From assembly GCA_041402005.1 (NCBI GenBank), contig JAWKTB010000007.1, positions 62,001 to 126,000 on the forward strand: 64,000 nt of DNA. The letters run 5' to 3'. Every line of letters starts with the position of its first letter. Position 1 is the first letter of the stretch. The DNA is from JAJRXR01 sp041402005 (GTDB lineage: Bacteria > Planctomycetota > Phycisphaerae > Phycisphaerales > UBA1924). Positions 1-9,164 of this stretch are shown piece by piece. Position numbers and translations under genes: made by a program. The notes beneath the pieces were generated by a model. The model was not told the origin of the DNA and searched no databases. It saw nothing but the letters and a program-made list of their open reading frames with translations.

Positions 1-1647
1 GAGCGCCTGCTCGTCCTGGGCGACCTCGAACGCGTTCGAGGCCAGATCCCCGCGGACGACGAAGGGCTCGACCGGGCATTGCGCGAGGCGCTCTGGCGCT
101 TGGGCGAGCGGGCGGAGAACCCGCCAGACGGGATCGGGTGGGTCGAGGATGGGGGGACGCATACGGTCAGCGCCGATGCAGGTCAACAGGCCGCGGCTCG
201 CCTGCGCGAGCTCGGTCTCGACGACGAGGCGATGGCGGGCGTCGATCGATTGCTCTCGCTCGCGGACGATGCGGAGACCCGCCGCTCGTTCGCGTCGGCG
301 GCGTGGCGTGTGCGCACGCTGCTGAGTGGCGCGGTCGGCGCGCTGAACGATCCGCCACGTTGGATCGAGGACGAGCAGATCGCGGCGGGCGCGCGGGACA
401 TCGCCCAGGCCGCGACGTCGATGCTCGACCCCAAGGCGCGCGACGACGCGCACGACCGCCTGCGGCGCTACGCCGCCCTCGCGACGCTGATCCGGCGCGC
501 CGACACCCTCGACCGCACCAACGACGCCAAGGCGCTGCGGTCGCGCCTCGCGGCGTGGCTTGGCGAGGGGCCCCCCGCCTCCACCCTCGACGCGCTCACC
601 CAGGCCCTCGACCTGCTCGACGCGATTGAGGGCGAAAGCCGCGACGAGAAATCGCTCATCCGCCAGCTCCGCCCCGCGTGGCGCTGGTGTAAGCGTTCGA
701 GCGTGCTCTCGGGGCGGACGCTGACCGGTCGCCTCGTGGCGATCGCCGACACGCCGGATCCATTGACGAACCCCGGCGTGCTGAGTGATCTGGCCGCGGC
801 GCGCGCGCCCCTGGAGCTTGGCGACGCGCTGTTCAAGCTCTCCGACCGCCTCGACCAGGATCCTGCGGGCCCCGCGGACCGCCCGGAGGTGGCGGGCGGG
901 CTCGAAGAGGTCGCGGCCCGCGTGCTGCGCGCCTCAGCGGCGCTCGACGACACCGAGCAGGGCGCGAGGGCGCGGGAGATGATCCTGCGGATCTCCGACG
1001 ATTTTTTGCGCGCGGATGCGCTGGCGTCCGTCGCGGAACCGCGGCTGGCGACGATCGCCGCCGACGTGCGCGCGCAGATGATCGCCGCCTGGAGTGAGGA
1101 GGACGGCGACCCGGACGAGGTCCGCCCGATGCTCACCCGCGTCGAAAACGCGGCCCGCTGGGTCGAGAACGCGGCGCTCGCGAAGGAGGTCGAGGGCGAC
1201 GGCTCGCTCGTCCAGGCCTGGGCGGCGTTCGAGCTCTCGCCCGAGGCCGCCAAAGCGCTGCGGGGCGACGCGGACAGATTGGTCAACCGCGTGGTGGCGA
1301 GCCTGGAGAAGGGGGACATCAAGGCCGCCGACACGATGCTCGGGCGCCTGGACAAGGAGCACGCCGCGACCGCGCTCGTCGGCGCCCTGGAGCGGGCCCT
1401 GCGCGCGCGCACCGGGCTCGACAAGGGCGACCCCTCGTGGAGCGTGATCGCGGAGATGGGCGAGGGCCCGCCGGACGCGTCGCGCGCGTGGCTGATCGAT
1501 CAACGCGGGCGACTGGCCCAGTTCTGCGCTCAGGCGGAGGAGCTGGCGGCGGCGACGATCCGCGACGACCGCCCGGCGGCCGGCGACCTGCGTGCCGCCC
1601 TCAACACGACCGCCGCGGCCCTGCTGCGGGCGGTGGAGGGGCGGTAG
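1..1647 (+). CDS. Hypothetical protein, 5'-truncated
   Basis: The reading frame is open from the first base of the window, so the gene begins upstream and at least 548 residues are visible. A TTG at 79 lies in frame, but the 26 codons before it look equally coding. The product is hydrophilic, Ala/Arg/Asp/Glu-rich and apparently all-helical, with no membrane segment or cysteine motif in the visible part. I do not recognise a family. It converges on the frameshifted nuoG: its stop codon at 1645-1647 lies one base from the end of that gene, so there is no room for a terminator between them. Codon bias is the strong G/C third-position type of the neighbours, which supports real coding. Confidence 0.75.
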   Translation, partial: ERLLVLGDLERVRGQIPADDEGLDRALREALWRLGERAENPPDGIGWVEDGGTHTVSADAGQQAAARLRELGLDDEAMAGVDRLLSLADDAETRRSFASAAWRVRTLLSGAVGALNDPPRWIEDEQIAAGARDIAQAATSMLDPKARDDAHDRLRRYAALATLIRRADTLDRTNDAKALRSRLAAWLGEGPPASTLDALTQALDLLDAIEGESRDEKSLIRQLRPAWRWCKRSSVLSGRTLTGRLVAIADTPDPLTNPGVLSDLAAARAPLELGDALFKLSDRLDQDPAGPADRPEVAGGLEEVAARVLRASAALDDTEQGARAREMILRISDDFLRADALASVAEPRLATIAADVRAQMIAAWSEEDGDPDEVRPMLTRVENAARWVENAALAKEVEGDGSLVQAWAAFELSPEAAKALRGDADRLVNRVVASLEKGDIKAADTMLGRLDKEHAATALVGALERALRARTGLDKGDPSWSVIAEMGEGPPDASRAWLIDQRGRLAQFCAQAEELAAATIRDDRPAAGDLRAALNTTAAALLRAVEGR

Positions 1648-1648
1648 C

Positions 1649-3427
1649 TCAGAGCTCCACCATCTCCATGTCCGGCTTGCGCTGGCGGGGGGCCGGGGGG
1701 AGGTGGACGTCAGTTGCAAAGACGCGCAGGGCGTCGATGGCGCTCGCCATCTCGGCTCGCGTCGCGCCGGCGTCGAAGAGGGCGGCGCGCGGGAGCGTCA
1801 CGATCGCGTCGCCCGCGGGGACCTGGCCAGGCCCCTCGTCGATGACGAAGTCGGCGGCGGTCACCGACGGGCGGTCCAGCTCGCCGCCCCGGTGCAGCTC
1901 GAGCAGGTCCGTCGCGATCTGCCCCTCGGTCTTGGCGAACTGGATCGGGGGGATCGCCCGCTCGAACGCCTGCAGGCGCCCACGCGCGTTCTCGAACGTG
2001 CCGCTCTTCTCCGCCCAGCTCGCCGCGGGCAGCACCACGTCCGCGACGTCCGTCAGGCGAGAGTCGAGCGTGTCGATCACGACGACGTAGGGGTCGGTCA
2101 GGGCGCCCACGAGGTCCTGGGTCGCCCACTCGGAGGGGTAGTTCCCGGTGACGATGACGGCGGCGAACTCGCCCCGCTTGGCGCGGGTGAGAAAATCGTC
2201 GTACCCCGGCACGCTCGACGGGCTCGGTGACGCGTGGGCGACCGCCTCGAGCACGCGGCGCACGCCACGGGCGTTGGGCGCCTTCTCGGCGTAGAGCTTG
2301 AACGAGCCCGGGTCCCCGTCCTTCGCCCCGTGCGGGAAGACCTTGTCCTGCCCGTCGTAGGGAACGGGCCCGACGGCAAGCACAGCCTCGGGGTCGAGCT
2401 CGCGGGCGAGCGTCGCGAGGGCGTACGCCTCCTCGCAGGGGAGCATGGGGCTGACGAGCACCGCCAAGCGCCCGCCGTGCTCGCGGGCGTTGGCGACGCC
2501 CTCGAGGATCTGGTGGTACGCCCGGACGAAGTCGGCCTCGACGAAGGCGCCGAACTGGCGACGGACGGGCGTCGTCAGGCGTCGTTCGGAGCGGACGAAC
2601 TTCCAGCCGTACCGGACCTCGTCGGTGATCCACCAGCCATTGACCTCGCGGTTCTCGCGCGGGCGAAGGCGGTAGATCTTGCCCTCGTTGTGGTCGATCC
2701 AGAGGTTGTCGCCGCTGGCGGTGATGGGGTCGATCGAGGGCGTGGACTTGAGGAACCAGACGCGCTGGGCGAAGAGGAAGTCCTTGTCCAGCAGCGCCCC
2801 GACGGGGCAGAGGTCGATGACGTTGGCGGACAGCTCGTTGGCGAGTGGGACGCCCGGGAAGAGTCGATCTGCTCTGTTGCCGCGACCGTCGATCATGAGC
2901 CTGGGCGCTGCCCGGGATCTCCTGGCGAAGCGGACGCACCGGTGCACATGATGCACCGGTCGGAGTAGATGTAGACGTTGGGGCCGAGGTCCTTTTGGGT
3001 TGCTTGACCTTGACGTTCCGAAGCGGCTGGGTGCTCGCGTCCGTATTTCAGCTGTAGTCCTGGAGGGTGCACTCGCCCGCCTGGTCGCAGACGGGGCAGT
3101 CCAGGGGGTGGTTGATGAGCAGGTACTCCATGACCGCTTTTTGCTGGGCGACGGACTTGGGGCTGTCGGCGTGGACGACCATGCCGTCGGACGCGTCGGT
3201 CGAGCAGGTGGGCAGGAGCTTGCCGCCCATCATGGGCTCGAGCTTGCCCTCGTTTCTGGGGTTGGGGGCCCAGATCTCGGCGAGGCAGATGCGGCACTGG
3301 GCGGGATCGACAGCCCCGGGTGGTAGCAATACTGCGGGATCTCGACGCCGTTGCGGTTGGCGATCTCGAGGATCTTCTCCCGGGCTGAAATCCCGCAGGC
3401 GACGCCGCTGATGGTGATGGTGGGCAT
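1649..3427 (-). pseudogene. nuoG: NADH-quinone oxidoreductase subunit G, frameshifted
   Basis: NuoG carries the N-terminal iron-sulfur relay of respiratory complex I. The protein can be read end to end only by changing frame several times. It starts at 3427 (MPTITISGVACGIS) and has the [2Fe-2S] ligands CYHPGL and CRICLAEI, then CPVCDQAGEC, then CIMC, then DRCVRFA-like sequence, and the molybdopterin-type C-terminal domain from about 2900 to 1649. Breaks fall near 3306, near 3048 and near 2941, plus a compensated pair between about 2902 and 2923. Each is explained by one missing or extra base, mostly in runs of G or C. All cluster ligands survive once the frame is restored, and no non-conservative decay is seen elsewhere. 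Sequencing error is therefore as likely as true inactivation. No other nuo gene is in the window. Confidence 0.8.
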
Positions 3428-3530
3428 GCTTGGTCCGCAGGGTACACGCGGCGTCGGGGGCGCCCAATCGGGAGTCGCCCGGGCGCCGGGTGGGGACTGT
3501 AGGGGGCGGGAAACTGCGGGGCGGGATGGT

Positions 3531-4280
3531 TCAGGGCCCGTCGGGGGCGGGGGAGCCAGGGGTCGGCGGGCGGGGCGCGGCCTGCTCGGCCTCTCTCGCC
3601 TCGCGCTCGCGCCGGCGCCGCTCGCGGTCCTCCTGGACCCGCTGCATCAACGCGACGAAGCGTGGGTCGTCGCGGAGCGTGTCGAAGTCGGGGTCGTTCA
3701 TCGCCTGCGGGTAGAGGTACGGCTCGGTGGAGAGCGCGTAGTCCAAGACCTCGAGCGACTTGTCGTTCCATCCCGCGAGGGCGTAGTACCGGGCGCGGGT
3801 CATGCCGCCCGGGTGCCAGGCGGGATTGTCGTCGATCTGGTACGCCGCGGCCTCCCAGAGGAACCGGGCCCGCTCGGGGTCGCCGAGCGACTTGACCACC
3901 CAGCCGCGCCGGAGCAACTCGCGGTAGTGCGGGTGGCCCTTCTCGTCCACGTACGCCGTGAGCTCGTCGAGATGCTCCCACGAGCGCCGGGCGTCCGTTG
4001 AGACGCCCAGCTTGTCCTGCGCCTGGGCGAGGCGGAGCCAGGCCTCAGGGTCGTCGGGGAACTCCTCGACCGCCGACTCGGCGAGGGCGGCGACGCCCTG
4101 CCAATCGCCCTCGAGCATCTTGTCCTGGATGTCGCGTTCGAGCAGGGAGCGCCGGGTGTCGGCGTCGCGGTTGACGCGCCCCCGGGGGGCGGGGGCGGTG
4201 ACAACGAGGACGACGCCCGACGTCAGCACGCCGAGGAGGGCGGAGGTGAGCACGATGGTTCGCGTGGGACCGCGTCGCAC
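3531..4280 (-). CDS. Membrane-anchored TPR-like protein
   Basis: The 249-residue product has a basic N-terminus (MRRGPTR) and one hydrophobic segment at about residues 8-29, which could be a signal anchor. Residues 50-130 look like tetratricopeptide repeats: they contain DWQGVAALAESAVEEFPDDPEAWLRLAQAQDKLG, given here only as the characteristic W-x-L-G-Y-A/P-type spacing at residues 59-92. The C-terminus after residue 215 is a charged Arg/Glu stretch followed by a Pro-rich tail. It probably acts in protein-protein contacts at the membrane; no specific partner can be named. It lies 103 bases upstream, in transcription order, of the broken nuoG on the same strand. Confidence 0.7.
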   Translation of the reverse strand: MRRGPTRTIVLTSALLGVLTSGVVLVVTAPAPRGRVNRDADTRRSLLERDIQDKMLEGDWQGVAALAESAVEEFPDDPEAWLRLAQAQDKLGVSTDARRSWEHLDELTAYVDEKGHPHYRELLRRGWVVKSLGDPERARFLWEAAAYQIDDNPAWHPGGMTRARYYALAGWNDKSLEVLDYALSTEPYLYPQAMNDPDFDTLRDDPRFVALMQRVQEDRERRRREREAREAEQAAPRPPTPGSPAPDGP

Positions 4281-4328
4281 GCCGAGGCCCTTCGTTGGGC
4301 GGAATCGCCTGGGGGAGTTTATCCGAGA

Positions 4329-4400
4329 GGCATCAGGGATCAGGCATCAGGCATCAGGAATATAGGGGGGCCCAACCTGATGCCCGATGCCTGATGCCCG
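4329..4400. repeat. GCATCAGG short-repeat cluster forming a hairpin
   Basis: Several tandem copies of the octamer GCATCAGG, or its variant GGATCAGG, occupy 4329-4358. They are followed by inverted copies (CCTGATGC) at 4375-4400, separated by a short A/T-G spacer. The arms can pair into a long hairpin between the divergent start of the TPR gene and hisS. It looks like a small intergenic repeat element; no function is evident. Confidence 0.7.
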
Positions 4401-4428
4401 TTGCCTCCGCGTGCTCTAGGCTTGCCCC

Positions 4429-5961
4429 ATGGCCCGCCAGACCCGCATCCAGGCGCCCAAGGGCACGCGCGACCTCTACCCCGAGGAGACGGCTCGCGTG
4501 CGGTACATCCAGAAGGCCTGGACCGACACCGCCGTCCGTCACGGCTTCGAGGAGATCGAGGGTCCGACCTTCGAGACCAGCGAGCTGTACGCCGTCAAGA
4601 GCGGGGAGGGGATCCTCGGCGAACTGTTCCAGGCGTTCAGCGGGAAAGACCCGAGCGACATCGAGAAGGTGAAGGCGACGGGGCGGGCGCCGTTTGCACT
4701 CCGCCCCGAGTTCACGCCGACGCTGGCGCGGATGTACGCGGCCCGGGCACAGCAGCTTCAGAAGCCGACCAAGTGGTTCACGGCGGGGCCGTATTTTCGC
4801 GCGGAGAGACCCCAGCGGGGGAGACTGCGGGAGTTTTTGCAGTGGAATGTGGATGTCATCGGGGATGATGAGACTCCATCAGGACGTGCTCAAGCGGATG
4901 CTGATTGCATCGCAACTTGCATCGGGCTACTGGAGTCGTTGGGCGTTGAATCAAGCGTGGTCAAAATTAACGTCAACGACCGGATGAAGCTAGATGATCT
5001 ACTGGTCAGTGAGGGTGTTGCACGAGAACGGATGTCGGAAGTTCATGCCCTTCTCGACAGGGCGGAGAAGATGCCGAGGGAAGAATGGCAGCGGCAGGCA
5101 ACGGCGTTGGGTATTTCGCCGTCCATGGGAACATTGTTCGTTCGAGAATGGAGCGAAACCGAAGCAAATCTCGACGAAGTGATTGAGCAGTTCAAGCGGT
5201 ATGCAACGACTTCCTTTCAGAAACTCAAGGCCATCCGGGAGAGCATCGTTGCTCCGCTCGACGAATTCGGTATCAGCGAAAAGTGGTGCCGCCCTTCGCT
5301 TTCAATCGTCCGCGGCCTCGCCTACTACACCGGCACCGTCTTCGAGGCGATCGCCGACGGCGAGCGCGCCGTCGCCGGCGGCGGGCGCTACGACAACCTG
5401 ATCGAGCTGATGGGCGGGCCCCCGACGCCGGCGGTCGGGTTCGCGATGGGGGACGTCGTGCTCGGGCTGCTGCTCGAAGATAAAGGCCTGATGCCCGAGG
5501 GCGCCGCGCTGCTCGACGCGATCAGCGCCCCGCCCGCCAGCCGTCGCCCGGAGGTGTTCGTGCTCGGCGCCGACGACGACGCGAGCGATCCCTTGGTGCG
5601 CCGCCTGGTCGCGGACCTGCGCCGGGGCGCCGAGTCCGAGCGTTACAAGCATGACTCACTCAAGGCGTGGGACCCGCGCCGATACGAGCCCGCGACCGGC
5701 GGCGTCCGCCCCATGCACGCGCGGCAGAGCTACAAGTCCACGCGGAACCTGAAGAAGCTGCTCTCGGACGCCGAGCGCCAGTTCTCGCGCTTCGCGGCGA
5801 TCGTCCACGGCGAGGACCGCGTCCAGCTCCGCGACCTCGACAAGCGTGAGGAGATCACGCCCAAGGACGTCCCCGGCCTGCCAGATAGCGTGGCTGAGTT
5901 CAGCGTCTCACCCGACAGCGAGGTCTACGTCGGGCGCGCGGTGCAGGCGCTGCTCGCCTAG
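4429..5961 (+). CDS. hisS: Histidine--tRNA ligase
   Basis: This class II aminoacyl-tRNA synthetase charges tRNA-His. The N-terminal KGTRDLYPEE, motif 2 (PYFRAERPQRGRLREF, residues 121-136), the histidine-A motif SIVRGLAYYTG (292-302) and the histidine-B motif AGGGRYDNL (316-324) are all present. The anticodon-binding region occupies the C-terminal third. At 510 residues it is longer than the usual 420-450, through an insertion near residues 72-85 and an extended C-terminus. The start is the ATG at 4429, which fits the family N-terminus. An oddity is the stretch from about 4860 to 5290 (residues 144-287, the insertion domain between motif 2 and the His-A motif). Its base composition is far lower in GC than the rest of the gene and its codons are different. 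The reading frame is intact. Confidence 0.95.
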   Translation: MARQTRIQAPKGTRDLYPEETARVRYIQKAWTDTAVRHGFEEIEGPTFETSELYAVKSGEGILGELFQAFSGKDPSDIEKVKATGRAPFALRPEFTPTLARMYAARAQQLQKPTKWFTAGPYFRAERPQRGRLREFLQWNVDVIGDDETPSGRAQADADCIATCIGLLESLGVESSVVKINVNDRMKLDDLLVSEGVARERMSEVHALLDRAEKMPREEWQRQATALGISPSMGTLFVREWSETEANLDEVIEQFKRYATTSFQKLKAIRESIVAPLDEFGISEKWCRPSLSIVRGLAYYTGTVFEAIADGERAVAGGGRYDNLIELMGGPPTPAVGFAMGDVVLGLLLEDKGLMPEGAALLDAISAPPASRRPEVFVLGADDDASDPLVRRLVADLRRGAESERYKHDSLKAWDPRRYEPATGGVRPMHARQSYKSTRNLKKLLSDAERQFSRFAAIVHGEDRVQLRDLDKREEITPKDVPGLPDSVAEFSVSPDSEVYVGRAVQALLA

Positions 5962-6452
5962 AGCAGCATCAGAAACCCGATCAGCCCGCCCCCGACCAGC
6001 GCGTGCCCAAAACCCACGGCCAGGAAGATCGTCCAGGCGACGCGCCACTGGCGGCGCGCGGGCATGCGGAGCCACACCCGGCGGTGGCGAAGCATCCACA
6101 CCACTCCGAAGCCCGAGATTACGCCGAGCGTCACCATCGTCGTCCACATCGCAACGGCGGCGGCGGCCCCCGACTGCGCGATGAGAGGCAACAGCAGGAA
6201 AAGGCTCATCACACCGTCAAAGCCGAGCGCCAGAGAGAACGAGATCAACGCGAGCGCCCACGGGCCAGCGATCGCGTTGGGCGAGCGCACGCCGAGCGTG
6301 ATGGGCGCGTTGCATTCCGGACAGGCGGCGTCGCGGACGCCCCGGAGGTTGTACGCGCAGATGGGGCACGCCTCGTCGTGGGCGCCGAGCCAGTCGCTTA
6401 GGGCGCGGCCGTCGCACGCGTCGTGATCGGGACTGTCGATCGGCTCGCTCAT
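5958..6452 (-). CDS. Zinc-ribbon membrane protein
   Basis: The 164-residue protein has a soluble N-terminus with two CPxC knuckles, CPICAYNLRGV and CPECN, at about residues 34-53. That is the short zinc ribbon often seen at the start of planctomycete membrane proteins. Three or four hydrophobic segments follow, between about residue 64 and the C-terminus, separated by a basic loop (RHRRVWLRMPARRQWR). It is probably an inner-membrane protein with a cytoplasmic zinc-binding head; its function is unknown. Its stop codon overlaps the hisS stop by 4 bases on the opposite strand, so the genes converge with no spacer. Confidence 0.75.
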   Translation of the reverse strand: MSEPIDSPDHDACDGRALSDWLGAHDEACPICAYNLRGVRDAACPECNAPITLGVRSPNAIAGPWALALISFSLALGFDGVMSLFLLLPLIAQSGAAAAVAMWTTMVTLGVISGFGVVWMLRHRRVWLRMPARRQWRVAWTIFLAVGFGHALVGGGLIGFLMLL

Positions 6453-6576
6453 GCGCTGAAGAACCCCCTGGGCGAGGGTGGGTACGCGCGCCGAGGGTAT
6501 CGTGTTCGTATGGGCTCCACCGGGGCCTTGGGCGAGGGGGCAAGAGTCCGCGCGGCGTCCTCCCTAGGATGACCAC

Positions 6577-7338
6577 GTGCGTGCGCCCGCCGTCATGCTC
6601 CGTCTCGGGCTCGCCGCTGCGATTGGCGGCGTTGCGCTGCTCGCGGACGCCCGAGCGCCCGAGCCCGACGACAACCTCCTGAAGAACTCTTCTTTCGAGG
6701 ACGGCGACGCGCCCTGGTGGAGTTTCCACGACCGCTCCCCGGACACCTGGGGCGCATTCACGCTGACCGACCAGCAGGCCCACGCCGGCAATCGCTCGGC
6801 GAGGCTCGCCGTCGACCCGGGCGAGGCGACGGGCGCCGCCCGCGTCTGGGGCGTCGTGCAGGAGGTCAAGGCGGACCGGTGCCCCGAGTACCTCTCCGGG
6901 TGGTATCGCGTCGAGGGGTGGCAGCGGGGCACGAAGAAGCAGTACCTCCAGGCCGTGGTGATCGTCTGGAACCCCAAGGTCATGCCCGAGGGCGTGCACG
7001 CGGGCAACTACCAGGTCGCGTGCACGCTCGCCGGCGTCGATGAGAGCCCGCTGCCCCACGTCGTGAATCGCAAGTTCATCGTGACCGGGCCGGTCGAGCC
7101 CGTGCAGGGCGAGTGGGTCTTCTTCGAGCTGGACCTGAGCAAGGCGTTCGAGGAGCAGTGGGGGATCCGCCCCGAAGGGTTCGAGTACCTGCGGGTCTTC
7201 TTCGAGGCCCGGTACGACGATCGGGCGGCGGGCGAGCAGCCACGCGCGACGGTCTACTACGACGACCTCTACCTCGGCGATCACTCACGCGCGGACGAGG
7301 CGGCGACGACGCACGAGGCGAGCACGCCCGACGATTGA
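6577..7338 (+). CDS. Secreted protein with carbohydrate-binding-like fold
   Basis: The 253-residue protein has a hydrophobic N-terminal signal (residues 8-24), then NLLKNSSFEDGDAPWW, which is the typical opening of CenC-type or CBM4/9-like beta-sandwich domains. Aromatic-rich strands follow, ending in ATVYYDDLYLG near residue 228. Proteins of this type bind carbohydrate or decorate the cell surface; no catalytic domain is attached. The start is GTG 6577; ATG 6595 is an in-frame alternative that gives a shorter, equally plausible signal peptide. The acidic C-terminal tail looks disordered. Function beyond ligand binding cannot be read from sequence. Confidence 0.7.
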   Translation: MRAPAVMLRLGLAAAIGGVALLADARAPEPDDNLLKNSSFEDGDAPWWSFHDRSPDTWGAFTLTDQQAHAGNRSARLAVDPGEATGAARVWGVVQEVKADRCPEYLSGWYRVEGWQRGTKKQYLQAVVIVWNPKVMPEGVHAGNYQVACTLAGVDESPLPHVVNRKFIVTGPVEPVQGEWVFFELDLSKAFEEQWGIRPEGFEYLRVFFEARYDDRAAGEQPRATVYYDDLYLGDHSRADEAATTHEASTPDD

Positions 7339-7362
7339 ATCATCTGCACGCGGGTTTGATTG

Positions 7363-7438
7363 AACACGAAGGTCGCGAAGATCTCAAAGAGGGTTTTTGG
7401 TCCAGTCCCTTCTTCGAGCGCTTCGCGACCTTCGTGTT
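7363..7438. repeat. Palindromic repeat, copy 1
   Basis: An 18-base arm at 7363-7380 (beginning AACACGAAGG) is perfectly complementary to 7421-7438, with about 40 bases between. The arms and part of the loop (CTCAAAGAG) recur at 13386-13464. It lies between two convergent genes, so besides being a dispersed repeat it could end transcription from both sides. Confidence 0.85.
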
Positions 7439-7464
7439 GAGATCGTTCCGGCCCGAGACTCGCG

Positions 7465-9123
7465 TCACCAGATCCAGCGCATGCGTCCGACGTCGGGGAT
7501 GGGGACCTTGGTCTCGCGTAGTGGCGCCGGGAAGTAGACGACGAAGGCCTTGCCGATGAGCAGGTCCTTGTGGACGACGCCGAGAGTGTCGTCGACCTGG
7601 TCGGCGATCCAGGGGTCCGGGGCGCCGCGACCTGCGCCGGGCTGCCAGAGGCGAGAATCGAGTGAGGACGGGCTGTTGTCGCCGCACATGAAGTACTGCG
7701 TGTTGTTGAGCACGACGGGGAGCATCGGGTTCGCGCCCCGCGTGGGCTCGGAGGGGTGGTGCTGGTAGTAGATGTCGCGTTTGAGGGCGACGCGGTGGAG
7801 GGTGAAGGGCCCGCCGGTGAACTCCCAGTGGAGGGTGGTGGGCTGGTAGGTCGAGGGCTCGCCCAGGATGGAGTCGTTGGGGTCGGGGAAGCGTCGGAGC
7901 AGGTCGCCCAGGTCGTGCCCGGTCGCGGCCTGCATGCGCTCCGCCGGGGTCAGCTCGTAGGCGCCCCGCTCGCGCCCACCCGCGACGAGCTTGCCGTCGA
8001 TGAAGAAGTAGAGGGCCTGGTCGGCGTGCCAGAACTCGACGGTGGTGGCGGCGCCGTCGGCGACGAGCTTGGGGACCTGGGCGTCATCGACGATGGTGCG
8101 CCACGGGTCGGAGTCGGGCGCGTCCTGGGGGCGCATCTTCATGGTCACGCGTCCGGCGCCCGCGTCGTACTCGGCGCGGAACTCGAAGCCCGTTGCGTCG
8201 AGGACGGCGGTGATCGTGATCGGGGCGGCGCCCGGGTCGGGCTGGATGCCGAAGCTCATCGCGACGTCGGGCGCGGGGAACTCCGCGTTCCTGCCCAGGC
8301 GCGAGACGTTGTACGCGGCCCAGTCCGTGATCGGGTGGTCCTCGGTGCGCCAGTCGAGGCTCGCCGCCCCGGAGCCGTTCTTGCGATAGCTGACCGAGTT
8401 GTTCACGCCCGACCAGTCCCCCTCGCCCCGCCAGGGGGCGCGGTAGTTCGAGCCGACGGCCCCGGCGCTGGGGGGCGTGTAGATCGAGTCGAAGAGAAGC
8501 TGGAACATCGCGCGCTGCACCCGCTCGGGCTTGCGCTGGATCGACCAGTTGTCCTCCGCCCACGCCTGGGCGCCCCGGGGGTCGCCCGTGATCACGGAGG
8601 TCGGGCGGGTGAAGATGTCGCCGTCCACGATCGCGAGTTGCTCGCTCGGCAGGCCGACGAGGCGCTTGATGTAGTTCTCCTCGGTGCCCGGGTTCTTGAA
8701 GACGACGACGTCCCAGCGTGAGGGCTCGAAGAGGACGGGCAGGTACTTGAGCACGAAGACGCGGTCGCCGGCGCGCAGGGGCACCTTCGTCGCGTCCCAC
8801 TCCTTGTGCGTCATGGGGTCCATCGGGCGGATCGGGGCGCTCGCGTTCGCCCCCTGGATCGAGAGGGGGATCTGGCCCGTCCGCGGGTCGGCGTAGTCCC
8901 AGGGCCCGACCTCGAAGTCGTACCCCGTGTCCGGGCCCAGGAAGCGCATGTGCTTGCCGAGCAGCGTCGGCGCCATCGACCCCGTCGGGATCAGGAACCC
9001 TTCGATCACGAACCCGCGGAAGACGAACGCCATGATGAAGGCGATCATCACCGACGTGAGCGTCTCCTTGACGGAGATCGGCTCGAAGTGGCTCTTCGCC
9101 TCCGTGCGTTGGGCGTCGGACAT
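7465..9123 (-). CDS. lepB: Signal peptidase I with large internal insertion
   Basis: The protein is the membrane peptidase that removes signal peptides from exported proteins. After one N-terminal TM (about residues 21-41) comes the catalytic box IPTGSMAPTLLG with nucleophile Ser49. The general-base lysine is in ENYIKRLVGLP (Lys153), and the conserved MCGDNSPSSLDSR box is near residues 480-490, followed by GKAFVVYFP. At 552 residues it is about twice the usual size. Roughly 290 residues (about 175-465) lie between the lysine box and the GDN box. The insert contains a beta-rich, LamG-like region with WHADQALYFFIDGKLVAGG. The catalytic Ser/Lys pair is intact, so activity is expected. A dispersed palindrome lies just downstream of the stop. 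Confidence 0.93.
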   Translation of the reverse strand: MSDAQRTEAKSHFEPISVKETLTSVMIAFIMAFVFRGFVIEGFLIPTGSMAPTLLGKHMRFLGPDTGYDFEVGPWDYADPRTGQIPLSIQGANASAPIRPMDPMTHKEWDATKVPLRAGDRVFVLKYLPVLFEPSRWDVVVFKNPGTEENYIKRLVGLPSEQLAIVDGDIFTRPTSVITGDPRGAQAWAEDNWSIQRKPERVQRAMFQLLFDSIYTPPSAGAVGSNYRAPWRGEGDWSGVNNSVSYRKNGSGAASLDWRTEDHPITDWAAYNVSRLGRNAEFPAPDVAMSFGIQPDPGAAPITITAVLDATGFEFRAEYDAGAGRVTMKMRPQDAPDSDPWRTIVDDAQVPKLVADGAATTVEFWHADQALYFFIDGKLVAGGRERGAYELTPAERMQAATGHDLGDLLRRFPDPNDSILGEPSTYQPTTLHWEFTGGPFTLHRVALKRDIYYQHHPSEPTRGANPMLPVVLNNTQYFMCGDNSPSSLDSRLWQPGAGRGAPDPWIADQVDDTLGVVHKDLLIGKAFVVYFPAPLRETKVPIPDVGRMRWIW

Positions 9124-9164
9124 CGCCCAACCTTAGCGTCACGGGGACGGCGGGGTCGTGGGGC

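Noticed and set aside
468..1424. Long open frame antisense to the first gene
   Set aside because: High GC opens antisense frames; composition and low-complexity Arg/Ser content show a shadow.
7756..8721. Plus-strand frame across lepB
   Set aside because: Antisense shadow of the signal peptidase gene.
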